Positions 24,468 to 38,600 of a stretch of 64,000 bases of DNA are shown in pieces. Each line of letters opens with the position of its first letter. Within the stretch, counting starts at the first letter, position 1. The notes beneath the pieces were generated by a model. That model saw nothing but the letters and a program-made list of their open reading frames with translations. It did not search any database and was not told where the DNA came from. The stretch is from Daldinia sp. FL1419 (lineage: Eukaryota; Ascomycota; Sordariomycetes; Xylariales; Hypoxylaceae), in the NCBI GenBank assembly GCA_025201765.1, contig MU623340.1, positions 558,001 through 622,000 on the forward strand, read 5' to 3'. The translations under genes and the position numbers were made by a program.

Positions 24468-27400
24468 AGTCTTGATTGTGGGAGGTGTGCACAGACGATG
24501 GGATGGTCCCAGCAGACCCTTTGTACAGTACAGAGCGGCGGGCGGGACAAACTATGACGATCAGATATGAAGGATGCGAGATGAAGGAATAGACCGGGGA
24601 CCCATGAAAAGACCCTGATATACCTGAAAGTGGGCAAAATTCATATCTGGGATTTATTAGCTAAGCTGCTAAGCTGCTAAACGTGCTAGGTTAAAAGACG
24701 TTAAGGTTGTGTGTTAAGGGTGCTTGTTAAGGGTGCTAAGCTCGCCTAGAGATCCCGGAGGGTTATGGCACTTATTATGGCGCTTGGTGTTTGGCGGCGC
24801 GGCGCTTTAAATCAGATTATCAACTACGATGGATAACCCTGACGATACTAAAAAGCGTAATGTCCGACGTACGAGGGAGGTTGGCCTATTAGAGAAATTT
24901 GTAAACAAAATGCGAAATGCGGGTAAACAAAAGAAGCTGAAGAATAGGGAAATTAGGGCTCTCGGATATAATAGGTTCAACATACATGTGTATGCGTGGC
25001 GTATATGTAGGCGTGTATGGTAGTCTGTACTTTCAGACCAATATAGAAAGAAGAAGAAAAAATGAAAAGGGGTGAGCTGCTGTGCTACGTAATAAGGGGG
25101 TATATGTGAGACCTTTTTAGCCATTATATATGCAGTGTATTCCGTCCATAGGAGCCAAGTTGAAACATGAAGAGAGATATCTAGAATGTCAATAACAAAG
25201 GTAATTTAAAAAAAAAGTGCCCGATAAAAAGCATATGCTTACCATCAATCTTGCATTCAACCTTAATAGCTTGACCCAAAGACGGATAGCTACAGAAGCT
25301 CGAATGTTATATATCCTGCATTACATACATCGTCAGCTGCTTGTTCTAATAGTTATGCCTACCTGGGCAAAAGGGTATATGGGGAAAGAGGTGATATTTC
25401 AAAGTTGCAAGTTGATGCCGTTGAGGGGTCATGAATCCATATTCCAAGTCTCCATCAAAGTATCGACATGGGTCGTGATCATACCTACCCAGTCCATAGT
25501 AATTAGTATCCGCACCCTAGACGAGAGTCTCGAGCATGTTCTTTGCATGGGGTCGTACCCTGGTTGGCTCATTGATACGCTTTGGCCTTTGGTTGCTGGG
25601 CGAGCCGGGCAAAAAAAAGCTGGGCACCAGTGAATTCAAGCAAATTCTTTTTTTTCTCTATCTTTCTATGAACCCTCAATTTAATCTCGAAAAATTTTAA
25701 ATTCTTTTTTCGTTTTTAATTCGTGTACGACAGGAATTGTCCGATGCGATACCATTTGCTCGGATCAGATTTTAAGTCTCATTTCAAGGTCGAGGTTCCT
25801 AGCAAAATGATTGACTGATGTTATGTTAGGTCTGTTAGGCCTGTTAGGTCCTATGTAGGAGCAAAATAGATCATGCATGATTGTCTCGCCGTGCTGATCG
25901 ATATCCTAGCTAGGACGGCCAGTGAACGGACATTCCCTAGGTGGTTAGACTGCGACGACCTACGCAAGATGCAAGACGCAAGACGCATTCGCATTTCGTT
26001 ATGTGCCAGAGTAGTACATAAACGAACATACCTAACCTGGGAATATTAATGTAGTACCTTGAGTAACGGACGTTAATTCTTTGCATAGAAAAAAGTAAAT
26101 AGATACCTTTGTTGTAAGTTCCAGGTTAGTACCTAATTATTAATTATGTTATGGATGCCTAAAAAAAAAACCCATGGTTGGCATGTAACGGAGAACCTAG
26201 CATATAATGATGTATAATCCTGATGCAGAGAGAAGAAAAAAAAAAAGCGTCCGTTAATGTAATGCAGCTGTCAAGCAGACAAGACGAAAACTTCTTTATT
26301 GGTTGTAATTCATGGCTGATCAGATCAAGTGTGACCTATCGAATGGTCAAATGGGTATGGGTCCTTCTAATGAGCCCACGCCCATCTGACGCTCTGGCGC
26401 CAAAATCTACCTGAGCCTCGCCCACACAAACCCACACGAGCCCACACAAGACATGTCACGGAACTTTGGTTCTTGAATCTCGTAGGCGGCTCTAATGGGT
26501 TCTAGTTGAGAAAGATGGCGGGGTGCCAGGCCCTATACGGGCTTAGATAGGCCTGTGTAAGGTCGTCCAAGACCGCTGTAGGTCGCTACCAGATTTTTAA
26601 GAAACAAGCACTATAAATCCCACGGTGGGTGCATGCTGAGTACCGGTACCAGGCACGTAATTTTGCCCCAATTCGCTTGTTCAGGTGGACACCGGTACCC
26701 ACACTAGACCGAGAACACCCCAGCAGTCGCTACCCACCACACCAATTTTATGTGGGCTTGGCATTTTGCATGTGGGCTTCCTGGCTCTGTGGATTGTATG
26801 GACTTTATGGATTTTGTGGACTCTGTAGTTTTTTTATGGGTACAAGTACATGGTAGTTCTTGGTGGTTGCTCTTCTTGTTTCGCTTGGTGGTAAGTCGGC
26901 CAAGTCCATTGACCAATTTTATTATTTGGTATATCTCTTTGCACCTCCCCAACCGCCGCGCAACCACCTCTCCGTCCTCTTTTTAGCACTTTGTTCGACA
27001 CCCTTTCGTCCTGGGTGCAGTGCCGAAAAAAGAAGAAGAAAAAGAGTTGAGGGTAGGGTTGATATATCGTCGTTGCTATTCGACATTTGCAGGCATCCAG
27101 CAGAAAAATCCTACTTTCCTTTTTTTAATTTTTTTTTTATTCTATCTGTCTGCTCTCTCTTTGAGCTCTGGACTTCGGATTAAGATCCTCCCTTTTTTAA
27201 TAATAATCATAGTGCTTGTTGCACATTCCTGAGACGAACCTCATATTTCGTCTTCCAAGGAGGAACTTTTCCCTTTACAACCTAAGAGGTATGTATCCTG
27301 CCACCTACAATCATCTCACATCTATTCTTCCAGCCTACCTAGCCTATACATATTTCCCCCCTAAATCCTCCAATTCACACCCGGTCAAGATCTTGGTTCC

Positions 27401-27876
27401 TCGTATGCTCGCCGAAGCCGTGACGCAATTATATTTTTTGGTCGAAGTCATCTAGTTTACCCTTGGTGTCTGATATCTGCTTGTTTGTGTTGTGTTATGA
27501 TCCGTGAACGAATGCGACAGATTATGTTCTGTGGAAGTGGCTTCTTGATCCTATTTGCTCCTCTCCACGTGGGTGTATAGATCCGAGAGATCGAGTCAAC
27601 AGTCTACCTTTAGACCCCCTCCTGAGTCATGGATACTACTGTTCCCCTTTGCACCGCCTGTTTCATGGTTGGCTAGCTGCCTCTTTTGTGGACAATGTGA
27701 ATAATCTATTTCAACGTCAATGGTCGAACCAAGTTTCAACTATCAGCACTAACCCTCCATTTTTTGCAGTTTAGGCACATCTAGAGACCATACGGGCACT
27801 GGGCAAAGTCTCTCTCTTCTAACTAGAGGAACCGGGCGCCTTGCATCATCGGAAGAGCTCGAACAGTCTTCCGAGA

Positions 27877-27884
27877 TATATAAA
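27877..27884 (+). promoter_or_regulatory. TATA-like box of the LRR gene
   Basis: TATATAAA 61 bp upstream of the ATG at 27945. Spacing fits a core promoter with a short leader; inference from position. Confidence 0.4.
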
Positions 27885-27944
27885 TCATAACCGTACCCTA
27901 GACATTATCTCCAACCATTCCCCATGTCTCTCCAACGATAGACA

Positions 27945-30556
27945 ATGATGGATTCAGAAGACGGGGAGCAGTATATCAAGGTTAGTTGGTTTGTGGTACG
28001 TATGTATATCAGACGACAACTAATATTTGAAAGCGTTTGGCTGCCTATGTGCGGACGCACGAGAAGGCTTTGGCCAACGCCTTCCAGCTTCGAAAGCAGC
28101 CTGCCCGGCATGGCGCCAGCCAGAGTGTTTCCTCTATCCAGACACCGAAGTCGCCGGCTTTGCCTGATCGCCCTTCAACCTCGGCATCGGCGTCGAGCCC
28201 GCTTGCAACAGCGTTGTCATTTGGCTCGCTGAGTCTAACATCTAATACTGTGAAGTCAGCGAGGCTGAGCCTCACACCTCATCATTTGTTTTACTTGCTC
28301 TCTCGCTTCGAGGAGCTGGGAATACATGTCGGACCCATGAAAGTGCGTCTGGAAAACCTGCATGATACCTCAGCATCGGCCAACTATGTATCATTTTTGA
28401 GTTCCTCTCAGCGAACCAAGAGTCGTGGTTCCGATGTGGTATCGATCCGATCCGTGTCGAGTATCCGAAGCGTCATGACTGGTATGTCGGCCATATGGAA
28501 TAGTATTGGGATCGGTTCTAGTATATCCGCTGCCCGAATGGAAAGACAGAAGGCAGCCTTGCAATCAGATATGAAGTATCTCTACTCGGCATTTACTAAG
28601 ATACCATGCCTCCGACTTGCACCCGACTGGCAAACAAAGTTGATTAAAGGATACGAGGAATTCCCCTTCGATTCGGCAGTCCCACTCTACGTATTCAAGA
28701 ACCTGCAGTCCCTAGAGGTCAATGGTGTGGATTATAGACAGTTCTTTGGCTGGGATCGCGTAGCAGACCAGATTCGATCTCTTACTCTCAGACGTGCCAA
28801 CATTGAAGATCCTGCAGATATACTGATTGATATCGTATTGGATGATATGGACAAGAGACGGCGTCGGTCATCGAAGGCACAGTCATCCCCTACTGGTGCA
28901 TACGCGCATGCTTCAAATCCTAGACGGAGCCCTGCCGCTTCGTATTCGGACTCCAACAAATCTACTATAGCGCCAGAAATCCCAGAGCGCCGATACTCGG
29001 TAGCGGACATACATGTGGGATCGATCAGTACCGACTCGACCGACAGTATATCAGCCCAGGACTCCCGTCGCCCTTCAGTTTCCAGGATTGAGACCGACGA
29101 GCCAAGATCCAGTAAATCGTCACGGCCTAGGAGCCATTCTCCAAACCGTCCGGCTACTGCTCGTCACCACACAACAAATCCCAGGGGCTCCCATAAAGTC
29201 AGGCGTTCCGGGTCAGGTAGCTCGCATTCGAGCTTATCGGATTCGTGGCATAATCCTAGAAACAGCGCTTCTAACTTATTAGCTATGGGCATTCTCCCGG
29301 CATCCAAGTGGCGGGTGTTGAAACATCTAAGCTTAGCAGATAACTCGCTAACAGTAATACCTGCGGCCAGTCTTGCTCCGCTGGCGAACACTTTGAACTC
29401 TTTAGACCTATCAACAAACCTTTTTACGCAAATACCCGATAGCCTAGCAACTCTTACCGCTCTCCGTGCTCTCAATCTCTCGCATTGCATGATCGATTCC
29501 CTGCATTCCTTACTTCGCAACCCTCTCCCAGCTATTAGCGCCTTAAACCTTCGCGCAAACCGCCTTCAGTCCATCGCCGGTATTGAGAAACTATATCCGC
29601 TAGAAAGATTAGATCTAAGAGATAACCGCTTGACTGACCCAATGGAAGTGGCTCGCTTGACTGGAATTCCCGACATTCGCGAGATTTACGTAGAGGGCAA
29701 TCCTTTCGTACGCACCCATCGAGACTATCGTATCACAATCTTCAATCTCTTCCGCAATACGCCGGGATATACAGAGGATATAGTCATTGATGGTTCGGGC
29801 CCGAGCCTTGCAGAGCGGAGATATCTTGTAGAACGTGTTGCTATTCCCGCCGCTGTCCCTGTGGTGAAGCCCCCTGTTCCGGAAATTCCTGCTGTGGACG
29901 TGAGCAAACCGGCTATCATCCATGAAGCACCGAAGGAGCCCAATGTTCTACGTAAGGAGCGACCCTCTCGTCCTACCCCCAAGGCTGTAGCTAGCGAAGT
30001 CAACACGAGCTCTACTAGACGCCGGCGTACCCCGAAACGGAGGATTGTCGACCTCGCTACGCATGATCGCGTCGGTGACGTTACACAGCAGCGACCCGAC
30101 GTTGAAGAACTTGCACCTACCACTCCCGAATCGCCAGACGTGACAACAGAGTCGGGAAATAATTACCGCGTCTCTCATACTCCTGAAACACAAGACACAC
30201 CATCAAAGGTACACTCTGAAACCAGATCTTCCGACACTGCGAACCCGCCAGAGGTACCGCGCATTAATACTACCAGCGTATTCGAACAGCCAGTATCGTT
30301 TTTGAAACAAGATGCTTCGGAACTTTGGAAGGATGCTCAAGATTGGAATGTCAGTGGCGAAATATACCGGCAAAAAATCGAAGCACTGAGAGACAAAGTT
30401 GGAAATGGTTATTTAAGCGTCCTTAACGAGGAAAGCTGGGAACCATCTCGACCCGCGTTTGTAGGTGACGACTTTAGTCCCGCATCGACAATACGACCCA
30501 GCTCTACTCGTACCTCCAGTGCGCAAGCAATCACTACAGGAGGCGGTTTAGTCTGA
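27945..30556 (+). CDS. Leucine-rich-repeat protein (possibly STK11IP/LIP1-like)
   Basis: Exons 27945-27980 (12 codons, MMDSEDGEQYIK) and 28034-30556 give 852 residues; the 53-nt intron is GTTAGT...AAG, phase 0. The frame before 28034 has no in-frame ATG, so the short first exon is needed. An N-terminal globular region (about 85-290) includes a KNLQSLEVNGVDYRQFFGW segment. A Ser/Arg-rich disordered part follows, then about six leucine-rich repeats at roughly 430-570 (LKHLSLADNSLT, LNSLDLSTNLFT, LRALNLSHCMI, ISALNLRANRL, LERLDLRDNRL) with a capping motif (EIYVEGNPF). The tail is Pro/Thr-rich, with a short helical segment near the end. The layout, a globular part with FKNL...LEV before the LRRs, recalls STK11-interacting protein, but this is tentative. 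LRRs mediate protein binding. Confidence 0.82.
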
Positions 30557-30968
30557 TTGGACTTTCCACCTCATACTTTACGTTATTCTCCCCGTCTTAA
30601 GCGGCGCTCTCTACAACATCATCACATACTCCATTCCGCCGTCGTGGTTTTCGATATACTATCACCTCGATTACATTATGTTACTCTAGTTACGTCTAAT
30701 GTTTTATGGAGCATAGCGTTCCGGCGTTTAGTGGAAAGGGAGCATAGTCTTTTGCATTTTTAAGTCTGCAATACTAGTGCAGACTCGGTGTTGTCCGTTT
30801 CTGGTACAAATTAGTAGGAAGCGGTCTGAAGAGTCACGTCTCGCGAGTCTAGTTAGTACAGGAAGGAGGGACGAAAGTTTGCTTGCGAAGAAGGAAAGTT
30901 CTCGCATCGAAATTTTTAGACCAAAAATCCAGGTTGGAACGGATAAGAGAGCATGCGGTTGTGTTATT

Positions 30969-30970
<2 letters not shown>

Positions 30971-30999
<29 letters not shown>
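30971..30999. repeat. Poly(T) run of 29
   Basis: Uninterrupted T29 about 400 bp after the LRR stop codon. Confidence 0.95.
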
Positions 31000-31002
<3 letters not shown>

Positions 31003-34000
31003 TCCCCCTTTATATCCCAGTTTGCGATAGGCGTTTGAAGGTCATGTTGGAAGACCGAATCATAGGTGGTCGTTTTTTGATGATATACGTTTCCCGGCTC
31101 TTCTCTTTCTCCCACGGCATATTGTGAGCATGAGAATTGCGTCCGTTGTGCATTTGAAAATCAGGGGGGTTAGGACTGCAGCGGTGGTCACTACTAGAGG
31201 AATGGAATGCTTCCCTGGCGGAGGGGTGGTTAATGGAAAATGCATTTCCCGCTGCGTTCTTGAAAGTACGAACTTCTTGGTGCTTCGTGATTGTTGTGTG
31301 TCCGCTTAGGTGGTGATATATTCTCTAGTGTGACTTTAACAGGCTCATTATGTGAGGCATATGAAGTCACAGTACTAGTGCAACCTAGTACAGTATTAGT
31401 AACGAGGCTGCGAAGTTCACAAGAGTTGCTTGCTGTAATGTTATCCTATGTGTATCTTCCTATGTGTATCTTCCTATTCGTTTTCATTTTAGGAGTGGTT
31501 GGGGTTGTGCTTTTTTCCCAATGATAAGGTTGTACTTTTGACGAGTTCGAGTTCCCTTCTATAATAGAATGACATTTGGCATATCAATAAGACCGTTCGG
31601 GTATCATCCTGCGCCGTCATAACACTTAAGTGACGTGAAGTATGAGCTGACTGCTTAGACGTCTAGTTAACTACATAGTAGACGATAGGGGTTGTAAGTC
31701 ACAGTAGACGGTGTAGCTTACGAAGGCGCTATTCGATTGAGTCTACTGTAAATTACATCGCTGCATAATGTTTAACCTTTGCATAACAGCTTTCAAATAG
31801 ATATTTTGGTGATTAAGAGGAGAGAGGAGAGAGGAGAGAGGAGTAAAGAGATGACGTTGATATATGTACTGGGGAACCCCGGTTTTCAGCCGCATGGCGG
31901 GCGATGATCGCCACCTTTTCGTCTGCAACTACGATGCGAGAACTAAATATACTAAAGGCCATCGTTCTTAAATATATGACGCGCGTATATAGACCTAGGA
32001 CATGTCTGCGCACATAGTTAAGCACCTATAGTTAGTATAAGCCAACCAGGAACATACGAGTACTAGGTGGGCTAAGGCAAGAATTGATAGGATGGATAAT
32101 TCTAGACCTTCAAGTTTATATTACTCTGGCAGAGCTTATGTACGAGTAATCTCAAGATATTCCGATCTTTTCTTATTCCCTAGATCGGCGCTCAGGCCTA
32201 GTTATCGCGGTTTCGCTTTTGGTATAGGGTGTGGAATCTACTTACTTGTTTGTCGCTCCAGTAGGGGTCCGCGTTGATAATGATATTTTCCCCCTACGAC
32301 TTCCAATATGTCATGAGAATATATGTAAGCTTTACTCGATCAGAGGAAGTCTACGAAGTTCTCGCTCATGAGAAATTACGCAGGCTAATATGGGCTCCAC
32401 TACCATTATGAGGTACAGCCTCTGCTCCGAGTCACTAATGAGAAATAGTAAACCGCCATATAAATCATGCGGCTAAGGGCCTCGGTGCTTGCAAATATGA
32501 TTTTGCCAAAATCATATGAGTATAGGCGCCCTAGGACTTATCTCGGGACGGAACAGGGGGTACGGCTATAGGAGGATTGGGGTGGAAGGTACCATAGGGA
32601 AGTATTTTTAGTTAATTTGAATGAAGAAAGAAAGATAGACTCTTAAGATAGGGTAAATATCATATCATGTATGAGTCCCAAGAAGAGTATTCATAGAAAA
32701 GCTTCCCGATGCTGTAGGAAATAGGGCTGTCCCCATATGTCCTGAATTCTTGTAAGTATCTTAACCTCATATATCCCATATCTTAGTTTTATGATTTAGG
32801 TACCCAATGGGGGTAATATACCACCATAAGAGTTAGTATAGCAGGTATGTAGAGCGATTCTATGATATACATGAGGGCTGAGCATCCACGTGAGGTCAAC
32901 CTAGAACGGTGGTGGTAAGAAGCTGGTAACCGGTAACGACGTGTGGTAATCACGTAGTTGCGAATCAAGGCATGATTTGAGTAAATAGAAGAAGCTTGGC
33001 CGTAAGGATACTGTAACCTAGATGTTTTATTTCTTGGTGTTAGCCCTGTGTATGCCATCGTGATGTGGGGGTTGATATGAAATAGGAAAAGAGTCTTGCT
33101 TGGACTACTTAATCCATGCATCTTTCATGTCTGTGCGATCCCCGAGCTGTTAATGGGGTATTTAGGTGCGTGATGAGCGGAATAATCTGTTCACGGTAGA
33201 GTCATCTGCCTTGGTGGTGCCGATGGGCTACCGGCATGGACTGATGCCTCGACCATTAACAATGTAAAGATCGCCCTGGATTAGCTATACTGTTATTAAA
33301 ATCCACCAATAGGATTGGTCATATTGAAGCCCGCATAGTATCTTCAATAATCCTCGTTCCTGTGCAGACGCAACGGCTTCGGGGAGACGAGTGTTGGAAG
33401 GATTCGGATTGGAATCATTTTGAGCTAGTGCTCACACCTCAATGGCTATCCTATGCACTCCCTCGCTTTATGGCTTACTTGTACCAACCTTTAACTTTTT
33501 TAATCCAGTTTTATATCCCATTAACGAGTCAAATCTGCAAAGATAGGCATGTCATACCCTGGAGCGCGGTAAGACTATGCATGGATCTTGATGTGACTGC
33601 ATTTTACTTACATCTGTTATCGAATAGGAGAAGAATAATTGCCTTATGGAAAATTTGATTCGACGCAAGGACGGTTAATCATTGGGGAGCCTTTTTAAAG
33701 GACTCCACCTGCGGGATTGTCGCAGGATTCCGTTAACATGACCACCGTGATAAACTCATCTGCGCAAATCTCGACAGGTGGTGAATTTGTTTGAACGCGG
33801 CAAGGGAAGAATATTTCGCCTAGAAGGACACCATGGTAAACGTATACATATTGAATAAGCATACCGCATTTGTGAGCCCCCAAAGAAAATTCACGACTTG
33901 TGGAAAAGGGGCCTTACCTAGTGCGGATCCCCGGGTTGCTTTGACATAGCCAAGATTTACTTTTCGTTAACGTAGAAACCCCCTTTATTTTTACGAATTT

Positions 34001-34970
34001 GTATGTCTGCGAACGAGAGATACGGCCATTCATTGCTTGGGACCTGCTTTTTGTCACCTATCTATTGGCGCGAAATAAATGTCCCCTCCGCATTGCACAA
34101 CGCAAAGCTGTATTTGGCGAATGGTCTGCGTGGGCCGTAAGTCGCTATGCGAATAACATTCCAGCAAAGTCTTAATAACTAAGGGGAATAAAGCGCATCG
34201 CAACCTTATATAGTAGGTGGTATGCAGCGTGGGCCGTAAGCCCAACATGGCCGAAGCCCTCGAGACCGACATCAGGCCCAACGCATACATCTCAAACTGA
34301 TTCGCTTGCCAGAATCCAAGAGAACACAAATATGTTTGAACGATAATTTCCGAAGGTTGGTAGGCTAGCTACCTACTCAGGTACCTAGGCAACTACCTAG
34401 CGTTTCGCTGAAGAAGGATCTTTTACCGAGATAATTCTCAAGCAGTTGGTCTGAATTTGAGACGGCCCATAAGCTGGCTGCAGACGGAGGACGGTAAGTG
34501 AATAAGCAGATGTAATCTGTCCGGGAGCGAAGACGTATATAATAACTAGGGTTAGATCGATTGTGTCATTCTGGAGAATGAACGAGCGAAGAAAAGCCAA
34601 GCTTCCACGAGGGTCGCGGGAAGTGGCGTGCAGACCCGGTATGACGGCATTTGGGTTAGTACCTACCTAAGGCAATGTTTGATCGGATTGATCGGTTTTG
34701 GTGGAAAGAAGGGTCAGAGGGGGTCTAGAGAAGGGTCTAGATCGGCAGGAACAAGTTTCGAGACAAGGGCGCGCTATGAAATTAGCACATGGTCATTACT
34801 GGCGACTGGGTAACTGCCAATCTGTGAGCTGGCGAGCCCGGCTTCCGGGTAGGGCTGAATCTAGAAATGGAAGCTACCCTTGGATTCTTTTTGGTTTAAT
34901 GTGTAAGGAACCCCACCCCCTTTTAGATGTGTGTTTGGGTCTGATTGGTGCGCAGGTTTATACATGGCTC

Positions 34971-34990
34971 TTTTTTTTTTTTTTTTTTTT
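34971..34990. repeat. Poly(T) run of 20
   Basis: Uninterrupted T20 in the intergenic region upstream of NTO1. Confidence 0.95.
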
Positions 34991-35691
34991 CCTTCCCTCG
35001 AGGAGGACAATACAATACTCGAGCTAATGGTTTGTTGAGCATTGCGGCATCTTACTTTTACGAAACATTTAATTTGGCAATTGGTCAAACCTTAAAAAAG
35101 AAAGAAATTCATGCCTATGTACATGGATCATAGCTTCGTTAACGCATTGGCATTGGAACTCAAACTTTTGCAGGTCTCCCTTCACTAACAACAATTGAAG
35201 CTGCTATTGAAATGTTCTACACATGACATCGGATTCATCCAAATAGTGATATCGGTGGGGAAAGATCTACAAAGCGTGAGTGGCTGACCCATAGATTCGG
35301 GGAGTCGCAGATGAAAAATTGTCCGGGGGTGGAGAGGGGCTGCTTATCGCTTACGTAACTGTGGCGCGCTGAACTTTTCCCCTTAGGGGCTAGACCCAAC
35401 ACCTCCAGCCGACTTCACCAGCGCGTCCCTGACTGCTTTTCGCCGTTTCTCGACGACATCCCTTCAACTTTGACTTCTCTATTCAACCCTTTTCGCCAAA
35501 ACAATACCCTCCCGATCTTCTAAGAGTTGCCCTAAAACATTCTATATCGCCGAGTGATCCTTCTCAAATGCCTGTTTGCCGACTTCGACCGCATCATAGC
35601 CCCCCTCGCCTCCTCTTTGCGACGCGCTGATTAGGGCACCTTTATCATCACTAATTTTACATCAAGAAACGATATAGATCTATTAGAAACG

Positions 35692-38600
35692 ATGGCACCT
35701 AGCCCAAGAACACCGCGGCAATCCGCTATCGCGCGCCCACGTGGTCGTCCCAAGGGCTCTTTTAACACAGTGCGACGCGTGAGAGACGGCAGCATTGTAG
35801 CCGCTACCGAACCTCCTTCCAAGCGTCGAAGATATACTGCTAGTGCTTCTGGCAGTACTAGTAGATTTGCGGATCAAACCGGTAACGAACAAGTCGATAC
35901 ACCTATCCCGACCACCAGTCGTTCGAGGGCACGGCACAGTCTCCAAAACGGTGCGGCGTCCCCCGCTATCTACCCCAGACGTGAACGTAGTACTCGTACC
36001 CGCACCGCAACTCGAGTCGAGGCAGATGATGAAATGCAAATTAGTTCCGCAGCAGCAGTTGCTGCTGCTGTTGTGCAGAGCGAAGGTTATAAACCCAGGG
36101 AAGAACGCGGCTGGGAGGAATTTCACCCAAATCTCGATATAGATGCCACGTTTATGCTATTTCACGCCGAAGATGTCGACGGAACCGCCAAACTAATACC
36201 AGAGACCCCCTCAGCCAAAACTACTGGCATGGATTATAATGATATGGGTAGCCCGTCGAAGGACCCGAACGCACCATCTACATCTTTCCTAAACACGCAT
36301 AATGTCACTGTCAATAATACTACACCTGCTAGTGCATTTTCAGTAACCCCGTCTAGAAGGCGTGGCGGTCGGCTACCTCGTGGAGACTCACTCTATGCTA
36401 CTCGGGGGGATCAACAGGTCGCACCCAACACGCCCACTCCCTTGCCCATCCATGGCCAGAATAATAAGGAGAAACTTGACTTAAAGCAGCCTTCATATCG
36501 CAAGACCGATCGTATATTACTTTTTGAGAGCAAGAAGTTCGGCCAAGCCCGATATGTCGATAAGGCAATGATGAACGTTGGGTACCAAGAGAGCGACAAC
36601 TTTATTCGGCCTGATAGAAAATTAATTAAAGCAAGCGATGCTAACATAGAGGATGAAGCTGAGCAGGCTGCTGTCGTCAAAGCTGACGGAGAGTCGGGGC
36701 TTCAGTCAACTAATGTGCTAGGCCGTGTTGAATATGACATGGATGAACAGGACGATATGTGGCTGGAATCATACAATGCGCATAGAAAGTCGCAGGGTTG
36801 GAATCCAGTCACTCGTGAAGTCTTCGAAATCACCATTACCAAGATTGAAAAAGAGTGGCACGCTCTAGAGAAGAGAATACCGAAGCCTAATCCTAAGCCG
36901 CCGCAAACACATAGGCCCCGTTCTAGTTCCGCCGCGGCCGTAAATGGCGAGCCGCAAGCAGGAGAAGAGCAAGATAGTAAGTGTGCGATTTGTGACGACG
37001 GGGATTGCGAGAATACAAATGCAATTGTTTTCTGCGATGGTTGCGACCTTGCAGTCCACCAGGAATGTTATGGTGTTCCATTTATTCCCGAGGGCCAATG
37101 GCTATGTCGTAAATGCCAGCTTATTGGTCGTGGGATCCCGGTCAGTTTTCCTTAGTCCTGCTTCCACTCCAAGACCCCGTATTAACATTGTTCAGACATG
37201 TATTTTCTGCCCCAACTCCGATGGTGCCTTCAAGCAGACAAACTCCTCCAAGTGGGCGCATCTGCTCTGCGCTATGTGGATTCCGGAAGTGACGTTGGGC
37301 AATCATACATTCATGGAACCCGTTATGGACGTGGATAAGGTCCCGAAGAGCCGCTGGAAGCTAACATGTTACATCTGCAACCAGCAGATGGGTGCTTGCA
37401 TACAGTGCGGTAACAAGGCGTGTTATCAAGCCTTCCATGTGACATGTGCTCGTCGCGCACGACTATTTTTGAAGATGAAGAATAGTTCAGGAGCTCTGGA
37501 TGTCCTCGACGGCAGTACGAATCTGAAGGCGCTTTGCGATAAGCACTGTCCTTCTGAGTATGCTAAAGAGAATGATGTAGTTCGCGCGACCAAGAGAGCT
37601 AAAAAATACTACAAGAAGACAATGAGCGACCGGATCTGGGCTAATACCCAAGCTAAAGCTATGTCCATCGCAGCGTCGCATCGAAATGCGATCACTGAGC
37701 ACCCACCTGACGAGTCCCAGATGACTGGGGCAAAACTGTCCGCCGTGCTGGGGGATAAGAAGGGACAGGCAGGAAAGCCGATATGGAAGCTTCCGTCCGG
37801 AGCCCCTGTAATACCACAAGCCGTCTTCGAAATCGTCGAAGCGTCTCTGCAGCGATTCAATTTCCTCAAGCGCAAGGAGTTTGTGAGCGACGCATGCCGT
37901 TATTGGACATTGAAGCGCGAAGCACGCCGTGGTGCTGCTCTTCTCAAGCGTTTGCAGTTGCAGATGGAAACCTTCTCCTCTATGGAGCTTACTCGACGCA
38001 ACTTTGCAGCTATGGGCCCCTCTGGAATAACCCGCCTGAACAGGAGGATCGAGTTTTCTGAAACTCTCATTAAAGACTTGGAACAGCTTAAGGCCCTGTC
38101 CGAGGCGGTCGTGCAGAGGGAGCAGAGTAAGCTCGAAGCCGCAGAGATGGAACAGGAATTTGTGGATACCTGTTACTTCCCTATCCATAAGATGCTTCCA
38201 CCAATTGTAGAGAAAGCTATCGCGTAAGTTAAGCTGTTTATATTAGTCGATGCGATGCCATAGTATGCTGACAACTCAACGCTTATTAGGCTTGACAAGA
38301 ACCTCTTCCACGATGGACTCATCAAACTGTCTAATAAAATCGACGAAAGATTCTACACCACGACACTGTCGTTTAGCCACGATCTCTGCGATGTCATTAG
38401 TGCTGGTGTGAATACGGAGCCTCAGCTTGAGCCCGAGTCGCAAAATAAAGCTGGGCTTGCCGCGCCAGCGATATCCAAATCCGACTTTTCTGATTATAGG
38501 GATAGGAAAAAGCTTGGTAAGAGAATCCTTAAGTCGGTTCAACCACAGCTGGAGACGGCCCTGCGTCTCGAGTCAGAAGCAGCCAATCGGCCATTCGACA

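Larger units (their letters stand above)
16765..27876. other. Large gene-free interval (11 kb)
   Basis: I inspected the small open frames here (the longest are 25217-25633, 17355-17678 and 24807-25124) and none shows a domain, a plausible exon chain or an ATG-start frame worth calling. Base composition looks ordinary rather than strongly AT-rich, so it is not an obvious RIP-mutated transposon graveyard. It holds minisatellites, poly(A) runs and AGGT/ACCT tracts (listed separately), and the last kilobase is pyrimidine-rich, as expected for the promoter of the downstream LRR gene. Possible contents not excluded: non-coding RNAs or lineage-specific short genes. Confidence 0.5.
30557..35691. other. 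Gene-free interval between the LRR gene and NTO1 (5.1 kb)
   Basis: Contains the LRR 3' flank, a T29 run at 30971-30999, a GAGAGGA microsatellite at about 31820-31843, a doubled 15-bp unit (cctatgtgtatcttc) at 31446-31475, and a 14-bp direct repeat gcgtgggccgtaag at 34128 and 34227. The last 300 bp are pyrimidine-rich, like a fungal promoter/leader. No coding frame was recognised. Confidence 0.5.

Noticed and set aside
25217..25633. 138-codon plus-strand frame in the gene-free interval
   Set aside because: Starts with GTG, no domain, no flanking exon or promoter signal; length is within chance for the amount of sequence.
35683..36126. 147-codon minus-strand frame opposite the start of NTO1
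   Set aside because: Antisense shadow of a clear coding exon; no domain.
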